Positions 11,261 through 22,182 are shown, counted from the stretch's first letter. The stretch: DNA of 64,000 bases from Linnemannia hyalina (GCA_019671135.1 JAHRHY010000001.1:2790001-2854000); one strand, 5' to 3'. Translations and numbers: made by a program. The notes: a model not told the origin generated them from the letters alone.

Positions 11261-12743
11261 TTACTCTGACGAATACTTGCTCTCATAGGCAATGGTATTA
11301 TGAAGCTCGCCAATGGTCTCAATTTCACAGACAACATGATCACCATGCTGCAAGTAAATGGGAGGATCCCGCTTAAAGCCTACTCCTTCGGGTGTGCCTG
11401 TCAGGATCACATCCCCAGGCATAAGTGTCGTCGACTGGCTCAAGAAGGCAATCTAATTGTATGCATGTGTAAATGTATGTAATGTGTTATGTGTTATGCG
11501 AAAGATGCAAGGGAAATTGATATGTTTAGGATTTCTAATACCCTACCGCCACCCCATGCAAGACATACAGAATGTACCCATCTCATTTACATAACCCTAA
11601 ACCATCTCCAAGTGAAAAGTGAATAAAAAAAAGCGAGGGAGTCGCCTTACCAAACGAGGAACGTTGAAGATCATATCCGAGGTAGAAGAGTCCTGCATGA
11701 GTTTGCCGTTCAACCTAGTCTTGATACGAAGTTGGTTGGGGTCTTTGATCAGGTCCTTCGAGACCAGACATGGTCCCAGGGGTGCAAAGGTGTCGAACGA
11801 TTTGCTGAAGCACCATTGTCCTGAGCCCAGGTTGTTGCCCTGCAACTTGCGTGTACTAATATCGTTTCCCACAGTGTATCCTAGGAAAAACGTGGACATT
11901 TTGGCGACGAGAAAAGGTATGAATTGCTTTTGCTTGGCCTGGGGACATATCAAAAAAGCGGGCACTTTTCCAATTGAATGCGTCCAACCACAAGAAAAAA
12001 ACAAAAATTTGCAACGGAGGAAAAAAAAACAAAAAAAAAAAGAATTGGCAACTTACCGAGGACATAATCGAGGGCATACTCCTCCTTGACGTTCTTACAC
12101 TTCTTGCCAATAACAACCGCAAGCTCACACTCATAATCCGCCTGATTATTCTCTGCAATTGTAGGAATAACCACAGGCTTGAAAGGATCCTGGAGGGACG
12201 TTGCTGGCTTCATGAATAGAATCGGGTTCTTAGGGATCGGCATCTTGGTCTCCTCAGCATGCTTAGCATAATTAAGTCCGATACAACGAATGGAAGGGAC
12301 ATAGGCGAGGGGCGAGAGCAACTTTGCAACAGGGACGACGGTCTCGGTGACAGAGGAGGCGGAGGGGGAATAGATGTCGCCGGTGATGACTTTGGCGGTG
12401 AGGGAAGTTTGGTCTCCGGCGGAGGCCTTCAGGTTGGCGGATGCCTTTGGCCAGGTCAGGGGGGATTGTGGTTCGCCTGTGTACACTTTTCCGTCCTTGC
12501 CTAGGAATCTGTAAGGAGGACGCGTTAGTGGGCTAGTAACTGCGTTGAGAAACACAAGTTGGTCTCTTTTTTTACCTGATGAGACGCGTCCAGGGGCGCT
12601 ATTTTCATTCCGCGAGAAGAAAGAAGGAAGAGATGGTGAGCTGAATGAATGCAGGCAATGGTAATGCAGCAATTCGTCCTGGTTCGACAAGTTCGTTCCC
12701 GTGTTGTTGTTGTTCCTACCAGTGCTTGCAATGAGGGGCGCAT
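11261..12743 (-). CDS. Fumarylacetoacetate hydrolase (FAH) family protein, FAHD2-like
   Basis: FAH-family enzymes hydrolyse or decarboxylate acylpyruvate-type substrates at a divalent-metal centre. Five exons on the minus strand: 12743-12720, 12598-12576, 12508-12057, 11880-11651 and 11452-11261. They total 921 nt, or 306 residues, which is normal for FAHD2 proteins. Features seen are an N-terminal WTRLIRFLG, IRCIGLNYAKHAEE, the metal-binding pattern YECELAVVIGK, YTVGNDISTRKLQ, and the C-terminal PGDVILTGTPEGVGF. Metal ligands should be the Glu of ECE and Asp residues nearby, by family analogy. The first two coding exons are only 24 and 23 nt. An alternative start at 12791 would add 16 residues. 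The exact substrate cannot be told from sequence. It lies antisense between two Ser/Arg-rich genes, with which I see no link. Confidence 0.9.
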
Positions 12744-13453
12744 GTCGTTACTGTTGGTGGTGAAGGGAGAGTGTCGTGGGAAGCAGAGCAAAGGAACCGA
12801 AGAACCTTTGTCTGTGAGTCGTTTTTCATTCCCGACCTCGCTCCCACGAACCTGTGACTGCGAGGGTCATCAGACATCTCTCCCACGCCCAAGAGATACT
12901 TTGTGTCGCCGTAGAATAGGACAGTAAAGCACAACCACGTCTGAACAACGGACAACAACAAGGACAAGGTATGGATCCACGTAACTTTCAAGTACCACGA
13001 TCAATTAATCTTGCAGCTGGAGACACAACTCTGTTAAAACACGAACGCGACTGTCCCTTGAATGGAAAACCAGACAGCAACATTATTATGGAGGCAACCG
13101 AATCGTGATCAAGTATGTAGTAGGCAGTTATACCCTTTCGTGAGAACACATAAGAATCGAACCAGTGGCAAATTACATCCACGGCCAGTTGTACCCTCCC
13201 TCTTTACCCATCAATTATCAAGGACACAGCAGTGCGGTTGGCAGCGAGATACATACCAGAAAAAAAGAACCGATTTGCATGTCCGTCGTGTTGTTCGTTG
13301 GAAGCATATTTAGGCCGATAAATAGCGCTTTGTTCTTTCCTTCTTAGTTTTGTCTTGTATGTTGGAGTTGCATATATGCTAACCTATGATTCGTTCACCT
13401 CTTCCTTTCCACTAGATGCACACCATTGACCCCCCAAGACCTCAAGAAGTACC
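12744..13453. other. Divergent intergenic region
   Basis: Spacer between the FAH-family gene (-) and the second Ser/Arg-rich gene (+). It holds no convincing ORF. A weak AT-rich GATAAATAG element lies near 13317, about 135 bases before the downstream start. Confidence 0.5.
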
Positions 13454-14323
13454 ATGGCTCACAATTTGAACTCCTTTCCTTCTCCCACCTATCTTATTCG
13501 TTTTGCTCCAGATGAGAACCAGGCCCTTGCTCGAGGGTGCGATCGAAGCAACAATCTGCAGCTGCTTCCTCTTCTAGCCCCTACAACCAGTTCCTATGAT
13601 CTCGACAAGGCTGAGCCAAAGTACATCAAGCTGAGCAAGACCAGCACCTATGACTCGACCCAGTCCAAGTCGACCAGCAGTCGCAGTAGCTCCTTTGCTA
13701 CCTTGGCGGACCGTCTCAGGCCTCGCTCCCGTTCCTGTTCTCATTCGCGCTCTAGGTCTTCCTTGAATCGAACCATGTCCTCTGTGGCGTCCCCTGAGAC
13801 TGAAGGGGACGGTTATTCTCGCACTATCGATCGAGGTCACGCGTCCACCTCCGCGTTGTCTTTTTTCCCCTCGCCTCCTTCCCCATCGTCTCCCTCAGGC
13901 GACCACCACCAGCGTGACACATCGATTTTCAGATATTCTAGTTGGCGCAAACCCACAACAGAGTATGTTGGTACCTATGCGGAGGTGGCCAGGCCCCAGA
14001 ACCTGTCCATGGAAAGGTTGCGAGAAGAACAAGAACGAAAACATATCACCCACAATGTCGATGGGTTGCACCTCCCTTCGTCACCAAGCGAGTTTTTCTC
14101 ATATTCTCGGCCTAGACAAGCCTTTGCTATCGCGCTGAGAATCAAAGTAGCCATCGTGTCTTACTTACCCTATCTCGTTTCCCCCGAATCTATCCAGTGT
14201 CCCCAGACATACATACACCCCGCACCACTCAGCTCCTTTGTTTATGTTTTCGAATGCTCGTCGTTTATTCTTCGGTCGGTTGACCATTGCAAGCCTCTGG
14301 TGGACCAATCAGACTCCGAATAA
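13454..14323 (+). CDS. Ser/Arg-rich family protein, copy 2, with C-terminal frame break
   Basis: As read, a 289-residue single-exon ORF. It shares three blocks with the copy at 15981: SSFATLADRLRPRSRS (compare SSLSAFAERLRSRSRS), YVGTYAEVARPQNLSMERLR (compare YGDIIRAQTVFMEKLR), and EERKHITHNVDG-like sequence (ERKHITHNVDG). Directly after HITHNVDG the family C-terminus (SFSHILGLDKPLLSR, stop at 14136-14138) continues in another frame. The shift lies between about 14066 and 14090 and corresponds to one extra base, or two missing. Read straight, the last 80 or so residues are unrelated to the family. Either the gene is recently broken or extended, or one base is a sequence error. The function of the family is unknown. 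The Ser/Arg content and many Ser/Thr-Pro sites suggest a disordered phosphoprotein. Confidence 0.65.
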   Translation: MAHNLNSFPSPTYLIRFAPDENQALARGCDRSNNLQLLPLLAPTTSSYDLDKAEPKYIKLSKTSTYDSTQSKSTSSRSSSFATLADRLRPRSRSCSHSRSRSSLNRTMSSVASPETEGDGYSRTIDRGHASTSALSFFPSPPSPSSPSGDHHQRDTSIFRYSSWRKPTTEYVGTYAEVARPQNLSMERLREEQERKHITHNVDGLHLPSSPSEFFSYSRPRQAFAIALRIKVAIVSYLPYLVSPESIQCPQTYIHPAPLSSFVYVFECSSFILRSVDHCKPLVDQSDSE

Positions 14324-15827
14324 AATGCTCGAAGCTTTGTTGTTTCTTTTTGCTTTGTTGACATGGTTGACATGACCATACGCAGCCAAGTACAGTACTG
14401 TACTATACTGTACCCTTTTTCGGAGAACAAAGGAGAAATCCATTTTTTTGTTGCTCCCGATCTTCAATGCCCGCATTGACGTTATGCATCTGCCCCTTGG
14501 CCCTCGTCTCTCTTCCCCCCAACTTCATTCTCCTCCTCCACTCTTTTTATCAAATGCGGACATGCGATACACTGCCGAAACAGCCCTTGGGTTCAATGGC
14601 TCGAACAGGGAATATTTGCACCTCCCACTCTTCCTCTTGTTGACCTCGGAGAGGATTCTCCTTGTAAAGGACACCACACCACCACCTTTTGGAGCAAGAA
14701 TGGGAGAAGCGAGACAAAAACACAAAAAAAAAACCAAAAAACAATGGGTGTGATACGACCCTGCGCCTGCTTGCCAGTTCCGTCGGCATACCCTGTCCTT
14801 CAGCCTGCTTTTGACCCTGCCTGCTCCACAAAAAGTGATAGTGACCCCCTCCCTTTTGCAGTTCATACAACGAACAAAAAGAGGTCTGACTCTGTTTGGG
14901 TACGTCGTTGATCCCACAATTCTGCACCAAAGATAGAACGATGAAAAAAACTGCGGTCTTCCCCCCCTTATCCTCCACAACAGCCCGGGTTGGCTGAGTA
15001 ATTAATGTTGATGCAAAAATAAAGAATGAAAATAGCCTTTGGCGTTTCTACATTGGTTTCTTGGTAAAGGGGGAGAACAGAAAAGGGAAAAATGCTTAAT
15101 CATGTTAAGACCCCACTTTGCCCTGGTAGGTTGTGGTGTTGATAGATCACAAAGGCTCCATTCTCATTGCCCAATTGCTTTGTCACTCACTCATTCGCCG
15201 GATGTGGAATGCGTAAGAGACACCAAGAGGTGAACAGCCCTGAACACACACATACATCACCGGATGACGACAGAGACGAAAATACTTTTTCTCAGTAAGA
15301 CGTGGTGAGGTTCTGTTTGAGAAAAGAAAGGAAAGAGAATACATAGAAAGAACAAGGATGTGTCATTCTCCTTTCAAAGTACGTCTGAGAACGAAAGCAC
15401 TTTCAGAGAACAACAAGAAAGGGAATAAGGAAAAAGGAAAACTTGCGATCAGGAAGGCCACATGTGGTCGTTTCTTGGCCTTCCACAGGGCGGGATATCA
15501 GGTGACGCGGATCAGACTTTGTCCTATGACTTCATGCGGTTTCGGATTAAGGTTGCCGGACGCCAAAAAAGGCAAACAATTTCTCTTCCTTCTTTGTTTT
15601 GCATGAATGGCAATGTCTATTCAGTGATTTCAGTCCGATACAACGATACGATACCAAGGATACAGCCCGCTACAACCCTTTCCAAGGAAACCGGGGTTAA
15701 GACCAGTGTGCCGTGATTCAATCCTTCCATCCACTTCTAGATCATTCAAGCTTTGATTTTTATTTTTAGTGCGTGTCATTTATTCTGGACTTTCGGTACA
15801 CTCCTTCCATGCGCCCCCGCAATCAAA
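14324..15827. other. Gene-free spacer with a 16-bp perfect palindrome
   Basis: No supported gene. ORFs here are short and lack codon or domain signals. A perfect palindrome AGTACAGTACTGTACT lies at 14389-14404. A-rich runs near 14720 and 14945 and general AT richness suggest untranslated or regulatory DNA. Confidence 0.5.
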
Positions 15828-15835
15828 TATAAAAA
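15828..15835 (+). promoter_or_regulatory. TATA box
   Basis: TATAAAAA about 150 bases before the ATG at 15981, followed by a C-rich pyrimidine tract and an A/C-rich leader. This is the clearest core promoter in the window and suits a highly or inducibly expressed gene. Confidence 0.6.
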
Positions 15836-15980
15836 CCGCTCCCTCCCCCTCCATTTTCTATACCTTATCACACTCAACATCCAACCAAACCAACTAACTC
15901 TCAAGCCTTAACAGCTACACACACAGCCACAGCCACAACAACCAACACCAACCCAACCAACTACAACAGAAACCCAAGCC

Positions 15981-16469
15981 ATGACCCAGCCTATCCAGAA
16001 CACCACCGCCCCCTCCATCCAGTTCACCCAGGATGAATCCACCGAGCGTGGCCGCAACCACACTGCCCACCCCATCTCTGCCGCCCCCGCCGCCATCCCT
16101 CTGACCAAGACTGAGACTACTGACTCTGCCAAGAGCCGTCGCTCCTCCCTTTCCGCCTTTGCCGAGCGTCTTCGCTCTCGCTCCCGCTCAAAGTCCCGCT
16201 CCCGCTCCCAGCGCAACAGCATCGACGGCAACGAGATCCCCGAGGAGTTTGAGTACTCGACCCGCAAGTCGTCCGACATGACCGGCGAGTACGGCGATAT
16301 CATCCGCGCCCAGACCGTCTTCATGGAGAAGTTGCGCAAGGAGCAGGCCGAGAAGCACATCACACACAACGTCGACGGTATCCCCATCCCTCCTCCTGTC
16401 AACCACCAGCGTCGCCGATCCAGTGTGACACAGCTTCTTGGATTGGAGAAGCCTCTTTTGGCCCTCTAA
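15981..16469 (+). CDS. Ser/Arg-rich family protein, copy 3 (best preserved)
   Basis: Single-exon gene of 162 residues and the reference copy of the local family. Block 1 (about residues 53-75) is SSLSAFAERLRSRSRS with an extended alternating Ser/Arg run. Block 2 (about 90-135) reads RKSSDMTGEYGDIIRAQ, then FMEKLRKEQAEKHITHNVDG. Block 3 ends the protein as RRRSSVTQLLGLEKPLLAL. I do not recall a named domain, although similar short fungal proteins ending in LGL(D/E)KPLL are, I believe, widespread hypothetical proteins. A TATA box and a C/A-rich leader precede it, and codon usage is strongly C-ending. Both suggest strong expression. Its function is unknown. Confidence 0.8.
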   Translation: MTQPIQNTTAPSIQFTQDESTERGRNHTAHPISAAPAAIPLTKTETTDSAKSRRSSLSAFAERLRSRSRSKSRSRSQRNSIDGNEIPEEFEYSTRKSSDMTGEYGDIIRAQTVFMEKLRKEQAEKHITHNVDGIPIPPPVNHQRRRSSVTQLLGLEKPLLAL

Positions 16470-17216
16470 AGCATATTATTATTTTCATGGACACCCCACC
16501 CCACACCCCCTACTCTTGCACTGGAGATAACACGACGATGACGAGGAGCGAAGAAGGGCGAGCTCAAATGCATATACTCTTTCACATTACTCTACACATA
16601 TCCATTTCACCAAAAAAAACCTTCTGTACATTAATCTTTAATAAATGCTTTCTCGCAATCATTTAATACCACATCGAAATCATTCTACTTTTTGAACTTT
16701 TTGAACCTCCTGGTAATCCTCTTGCAAATGATAATAACGACTTTTTGAATGCGTGATAAACACAACAATCAAACACGCATGTCAACTGGAGGCCTGGGCC
16801 TTTGGCAGAGAATGAGTGGGGAAGTGGAAGGATAGAGTGTCTCTTTGTCAGAGTTGAACCTGCGCCTTGACAGTGGGCGTATACCTTTGCCAAGTACTGA
16901 TTCAGTGCCTGGACAAGGGGGAGAAGACATCGAATTGTTGGGGAGAGAAAGGGGAGAAGAGATGGAGAAGGATAAGGTGTACAGGTCGTTGTTTGTATTT
17001 CGAATGAACCAATACCTTTTCGTTCTTTGCCAGTTGGTTTGGGCGGATATGCATCGCATGTGCATCTGTCGTTTTGCTCAAATCAACCCAAATGAAGGTC
17101 TCCGGCCCAGAACACAGACCATTTAGTCGGAACTTTGTTCCTTTCCCAAAAGTAGGGTCAAAGAGTCAGCGAACAAACTCTTCTAAAAATAACAATTTCT
17201 CCAATAAATTATTCGG
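16470..17216. other. Gene-free spacer
   Basis: It contains the 3' region of the Ser/Arg-rich copy 3 (AATAAA near 16640) and the distal upstream region of NDUFB8 (CCAAT at 17201-17205). No supported ORF. Confidence 0.5.
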
Positions 17217-17234
17217 TGACGTCAAGATCACGTG
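17217..17234. promoter_or_regulatory. CRE and E-box pair upstream of NDUFB8
   Basis: A perfect palindromic CRE, TGACGTCA (17217-17224), is followed four bases later by CACGTG (17229-17234), 115 bases before the NDUFB8 start. bZIP and bHLH factors bind such sites. The same pair occurs in the RPT5/URM1 promoter. Confidence 0.5.
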
Positions 17235-17349
17235 CTTTTCGGAAACACGATGTGGCAGAGAGGCTTCGGACTAATCAATGTTGGCTCCATCAAGGACGTT
17301 CTCCCATCAACCAGACCCAACCCCCCTCCCCCCTCAACCCAACCTAACC

Positions 17350-18320
17350 ATGCTCCCTGCCGCCGCACGTCCCCTCGCCAGGACGGCCACCTTGGCTGCT
17401 ACTAGAGCCTCCGCCGCTCTCGCCAACCGCACCGCCACCCTCACCACCTCTGCCTCCTCCCTCCACAACAAGGCAGACCCCGCCATCCCCGGCGATCCCA
17501 CGGGCTTTTTGCCCGGCGACAAGATCACCGGCGAGACCCAGATCGGCTCCTACCCCAACTTGCCAATGTACAACCAGCAATGGCGTGATGCCACCCCTTC
17601 TGCAGGGTACTGGGATCTTCAGGATCGTCGCAACTTTGGTGAGACTGTACGTGTTTCTCTCCTACATCAGATTCTGATCTGAATCGGCCCTCGTCGGGGA
17701 GTTTTATTTTATTTCTGGCGCATTTGGGACAAGCTGGATTACAGGAGCGATACGATAGTATACAGGAGGATTGCTGCTACGGGGAAATATACAGGATACG
17801 GAGCAATTAAGACGTCGATTAGTAGGCGTTCATTTTGCAGGAGACATTTGGATCTCGGGATAATTGGCCGGTGAAAGCGGTTACTGCTTACAGGATCGAT
17901 ATTGCCGGGATCTCGGATCAGACTACGCGGATCAGTTGGACACGGTCGTGCATAAAAAAAAGCAACAACTGCAACTCAGGAAAAAAAAAACCATCTCGCA
18001 AAGCAACACTCCTTGTCTAACGACAATCACCTTCCTTCTATACCGGATCGGAAAAAAAAATATACATCAAATAGGTCCCTGAGGAGGATGAGGTGTTGAA
18101 CATCTGGTCCCCCGACGTCTGGGACTTCCCTGCCTCCGTCGGAGTCAAGGGTCTCTTGGCTGCTGCCGCCGCCTTCCTCGGTTTCGGATACTTGCTCGTC
18201 AAGACCCAGCCCGAGCCCCACTTCACCCGCCGCAACTACCCCCACGATGGACTCTTGGAGTCTTTGGGCGTTGATGCTTCGGACGAGGTCATGGTCGAGA
18301 AGAGAGGTGCACGCGCGTAA
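17350..18320 (+). CDS. NDUFB8: NADH:ubiquinone oxidoreductase accessory subunit NDUFB8 (ASHI)
   Basis: Accessory subunit in the membrane arm of mitochondrial complex I. Two exons, 17350-17646 and 18075-18320, joined in phase 0, give 180 residues, close to the usual size. The N-terminus (MLPAAARPLARTATLAATRA) is Arg/Ala-rich without acidic residues and looks like a mitochondrial targeting sequence. The core has YWDLQDRRNFGETVPEEDE, then WSPDVW, typical of the ASHI family. A single membrane segment follows (VKGLLAAAAAFLGFGYLLV), then PEPHFTRRNYPHDGL. The 428-base intron is long for this window and carries A runs. An upstream ATG at 17278 in the same frame would add 24 residues, but the targeting signal favours 17350. 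The gene converges on the CCCH zinc-finger gene. Confidence 0.92.
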
Positions 18321-18674
18321 ACAAAGCATTGGAACAAAAAAAATCGAAGGAATCGTAGAATGAATAAATATACACAAACAAAGTAACGACAAACTACATC
18401 ACAGCGATAACCACATAGACAGAGGGGCGATGCATATTATTAAAACTGGAGCACGGTTCTTGCAGCGGCGGTGAGAACATGCAGCATCCAACAAAACAAA
18501 AAACACGACATCGCGAAAAACAAACAACATTAATGCGCTTTTTTCCCCTTGAGTGTAGCGCCAAATAAAAATAGAACACTCAAATTTCGTGACAAGATAC
18601 AGGTCAACATCTTTGATGGTATAAGAGCATAAAATAAGAACAAAAAACACCAAATGAATCTAGCTGGGAAGTGA
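18321..18674. other. Convergent 3' spacer
   Basis: Tail-to-tail spacer between NDUFB8 and the CCCH zinc-finger gene. AATAAA-like signals lie on the plus strand near 18362. No gene is seen. Confidence 0.5.
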
Positions 18675-20240
18675 TCATGTAGGGGCTTTATTGAGTTCAA
18701 GAAGGCGTGCACGGATAGCCTTGAAATCGTCCTTGTCTTCCAACTGGCGGACCCGCATTCCGAATCCCTTTCCACCGCGCACAGACGCTTCTCCAGCGGC
18801 TGCGACCATCACCTCCCAAAGGTGACTTGTAAACCGGCGCGCGTCGATCCCAGTCAGACCCCAGGACATGAGCATCTCCTCACAGGCGAGACCACCCAGA
18901 TCCTTGTGTTCCAAAAGTGCACACAGTGTGGTCCCGACTACTGGCAGGTGTGGGTTCTGGATATCCATTTCAAAGGCCTAATTCATCACACCCGATATGA
19001 TAAAGCAAATTATTAGAACCTGTTATACAGTCCTTCATGTGTTACGTTCCAGTAGGATAACAAAAATGCATAGTAGAGTTGCGCGCGCTTACAGCTTGGA
19101 TCATCAGGGTAATATAAGGCGCGATTCTTTCCCAGTCGATCCGAGTCCGCACAATCTTGAGAGAAAAGGCGGTTGGGACATGACGCCTCAGCTGCTGCTC
19201 AATCTCTGTCCGGCACTCCCAGTGGTGTTTCCGCATGGTTTTGAGCTGGCTCTGGTGTCGCGCTGTCGTCGGTTTGGTCATGACCATGAGTCGTCGTGTC
19301 TTGGGTTCCAGTCGAGCCTTGTAGGTTGTGTACCAATTTTCGATCTTTTCGTCCGCAACCTCCAACTCGTTACTGCTGACTGTTGTCCAATGGCCAGCGG
19401 AGATCGCAAAAGGTGATTTTTTGGACCCCTGGTTATCCTTCCCCCTGTTGGCAATGGCATTGCCACGGAGTTGTCGTCCTTTTGTTGGAGGTCCTGGATA
19501 TCCTGGATATCCAGTTGTTGTTGAGGAATTCCTACTTGCGGCGACGGTTTCTGAAGAGATGGTTGTCTTGAACAGTGATGATAGGAGGCGATGCACGTGG
19601 ACCTTCGGAGGTCGTTTTGCCTTTGGTTTCCGTGGCTTCTTGGGTTCTCCCTGATTCAACGCGGTTGGTGGTTGAAGGTCGACATCCATTGCCTCAGTGG
19701 CGCCATCTTTGGACTTCAGTGGCTGCTCAGCAACAACCTGACCGACTTGTTTTGTGTGAGGAGCGGAGCCAAGCTCAGTAGTGTTGCGCTGCTGTTTCGG
19801 CAGCACCTGACGTTGTAAACCCTGGTGAGATCCTTGCTGTGGTTGTAAGTGTGAAATCCGTTTCAGGTTCGAAGCGATGGGTGAACTGGCAGAGGTCGCG
19901 GCCGTCGATGGCCGAGCATATGGGGTCTTCTTGACCGTGAACGCAATCCTAGGTCCCTCCTTGACAACGGGCTTCTCTGGCGCCACCGATGTCACTTGCT
20001 GCATAATTGGCGCATCTACAGTGAAAGCGATCTGGAGTTTAGTCGATGATGCAGACGAAGCGTCATACCATGAAACTATAGACTGAACCCCCAAGGAAAC
20101 TTACTTTTGTCAGGCACGATGTGGCTTTTTTTGCACTTTTTCTTGTAGCGGCACTTGCCATACTTGAGGAAGAGGAGGCAGACTTCGTTGCCGAAGGGGT
20201 CTAGAGGCGGAGGAGCGCTGTCCTGCTCAGTGGCACTCAT
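18675..20240 (-). CDS. CCCH-type zinc-finger protein of unknown function
   Basis: Three exons on the minus strand: 20240-20105, 20015-19093 and 18977-18675. They give 453 residues. One CCCH finger of the C-x8-C-x5-C-x3-H type uses C21, C30, C36 and H40 (VCLLFLKYGKC, then RYKKKCKKSH). Such fingers usually bind RNA. A long disordered, Gln/Pro/Lys-rich middle follows, with a basic stretch (KKPRKPKAKRPPKVHVHR). The C-terminal 200 residues are ordered: ENWYTTYKARLEPKTRRL, then an Arg-rich helix, then LPVVGTTLCALLEHKDLG. They look like a distinct helical domain that I cannot name. The acceptor of intron 1 is uncertain: the obvious nearer one would leave a 29-base intron, so I used the in-phase site at 20016. 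It diverges from NCS6, sharing a 270-base promoter. Confidence 0.75.
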
Positions 20241-20510
20241 GGTTGTCGCCGTGGGTGAATGTCGACAGGAATGGGGCTCATGCGAGTTGCAAGTTTGAAA
20301 GGGACGAGAGCTGTGAAGTTTTGAAAGGAGGGGTACTTAGCCCGAGGAAAATCTTGCTTTTTAATTTTTTAACTGACGTCTCTGAAGCCGGAGATCTGCA
20401 AACTGATCAGCTCCTTCCCTTTTTTTTGATTGAACTTCTCAGCGACGAGCACATTTCTAACAACAGCATCACCACAACCCCTGAGACACAGAAACAACAA
20501 TCCATCAACC
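20241..20510. promoter_or_regulatory. Divergent promoter of CCCH gene and NCS6
   Basis: A 270-base spacer with a T-rich tract and a CRE-like TGACGTC at 20374-20380. It likely drives both genes. Confidence 0.4.
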
Positions 20511-22182
20511 ATGCCAGGAGCAACAGACATCAAACCCACAAAGCCACTCAAGAACCCATGCAACCTCTGTCAGTCTGTCAGGGCGATCCTCAAGCGACCC
20601 AAGACAGGCCAGCAGCTCTGCAAGGAATGCTTCTTCCATGTCTTCGAGACAGAGATCCACAACACCATCGTCGACAACAAGCTTTTCAACAAGGGTGATA
20701 GAGTCGCTATCGGTGCCAGTGGAGGGAAAGGTATACTCACCTCACTCCTCGCATGCTGGACTTTTATTTTTGTTTACTTTGTTTGTCAGGACTGCGGACT
20801 CGCCGACTGGCCTGCTGCTGCGGCCAACATTGAAAAATATGCATATTTGCTCACACCATTTATCCTTTTATTGTACAAAATGTAGATTCAACGGTGTTGG
20901 CATATGTGATGAAGCTTTTGAACGACAGATACTCATACGAACTCGACCTTGTCCTTCTCTCGATCGACGAGGGAATCACGGGCTACAGAGACGACTCGCT
21001 GGAGACTGTCAAGAGAAACAGGGACCAGTACCAAATCCCCCTCCTGATCGTCAGTTACAAGGATCTCTATGGCTGGAGCATGGACGATATCGTCAAAGAG
21101 ATTGGACGCAAGAACAACTGTAAGGGTCCTACTTTCATCTTCAAGGATCGGCCTTGTCGTTATTACTCTCTGTTCCATTCTCCTGGCATCTTAGGACTAA
21201 AACCTTTCATTTGTTCATAACCACTAGGCACATTCTGTGGAGTATTCCGTCGCCAGGCACTAGACAGAGGTGCTATCATGCTGAACGTGGATCATATTGT
21301 GACCGGACACAATGCGGACGATATCGCCGAGACTGTACTCATGAACAGTAAGTCATTACGCTTGGTCGTACTCAATGGAGAACGAAAGTGATATGTTGGG
21401 AAACAGAACAGTCCTTCGGATGCTAACCATCATACTTTGCCATGTCCAATTGAACTACGAACAAAAGTCCTCCGTGGAGATCTGCCTCGCCTTCAAAGAT
21501 GCACATCTATCATTACCAACGACACATCAGAGGACTCTTCAGGAATCGAAACATCCAAGATCTTGCGGTCTAAGCCCTTCAAGTACACATACGAGAAGGA
21601 GATTGTCATGTACGCCTACTTCAAGAAGCTGGACTACTTTTCGACAGAGTGTATTTACTCCCCCAACGCCTACCGTGGTCATGCTCGTGTTTTCCTCAAA
21701 GATCTGGAGGCTGTTCGCCGGACAGCTATTGTTGGTGAGTTCTCAGCTCTATTAGTTTGATCGGACTATGTTATGTTCTTCATTAGGGTGAACTTGCAGC
21801 TAACTAGCTCCTACGTTGTCACTTGTTAGATATTATTCATTCGGGAGAGGCATTGTCGGCATCAGTACAGGCGAATGAATCGACAAAGTTACCAACAATG
21901 GCCAATTGCACGCGGTGTGGATACATTTCATCGAACGAGCTTTGTAAGGCGTGTTTGCTACTTGAGGGTCTGAACAAGGGCCTGCCACAGCTCGGAATTG
22001 GACACACGACCAAGATCCGGAGGATGCACGAAGCTTCCAATTTGGCGTCTGGCTTGTCATCGCCAGCTTCACTATCATCAGCAGTAGCGGATGGATCGGC
22101 AGGGGAGAAGGTCAAGGTTGTCACACATATCAAGGACCTTGGCCAACTCGAGACTATGCCCACTCTTGACTCTATGAAATAA
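20511..22182 (+). CDS. NCS6: Cytoplasmic tRNA 2-thiolation protein 1 (NCS6/CTU1)
   Basis: Catalytic partner of the Ncs6-Ncs2 complex, which thiolates wobble U34 of Lys, Glu and Gln tRNAs using sulfur carried by Urm1. Five exons: 20511-20730, 20886-21119, 21228-21347, 21468-21734 and 21830-22182. They total 397 residues. An N-terminal zinc ribbon uses C17, C20, C37 and C40. The PP-loop ATPase motif SGGKDST starts at residue 70. The central catalytic region includes [19 protein letters not shown] and NILRGD. A C-terminal zinc site follows ([19 protein letters not shown]). All expected Cys are present. The Ser-rich tail is longer than in yeast, which has about 359 residues. MTG2 follows on the same strand, and URM1 of the same pathway lies at 58.5 kb. 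Confidence 0.95.
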
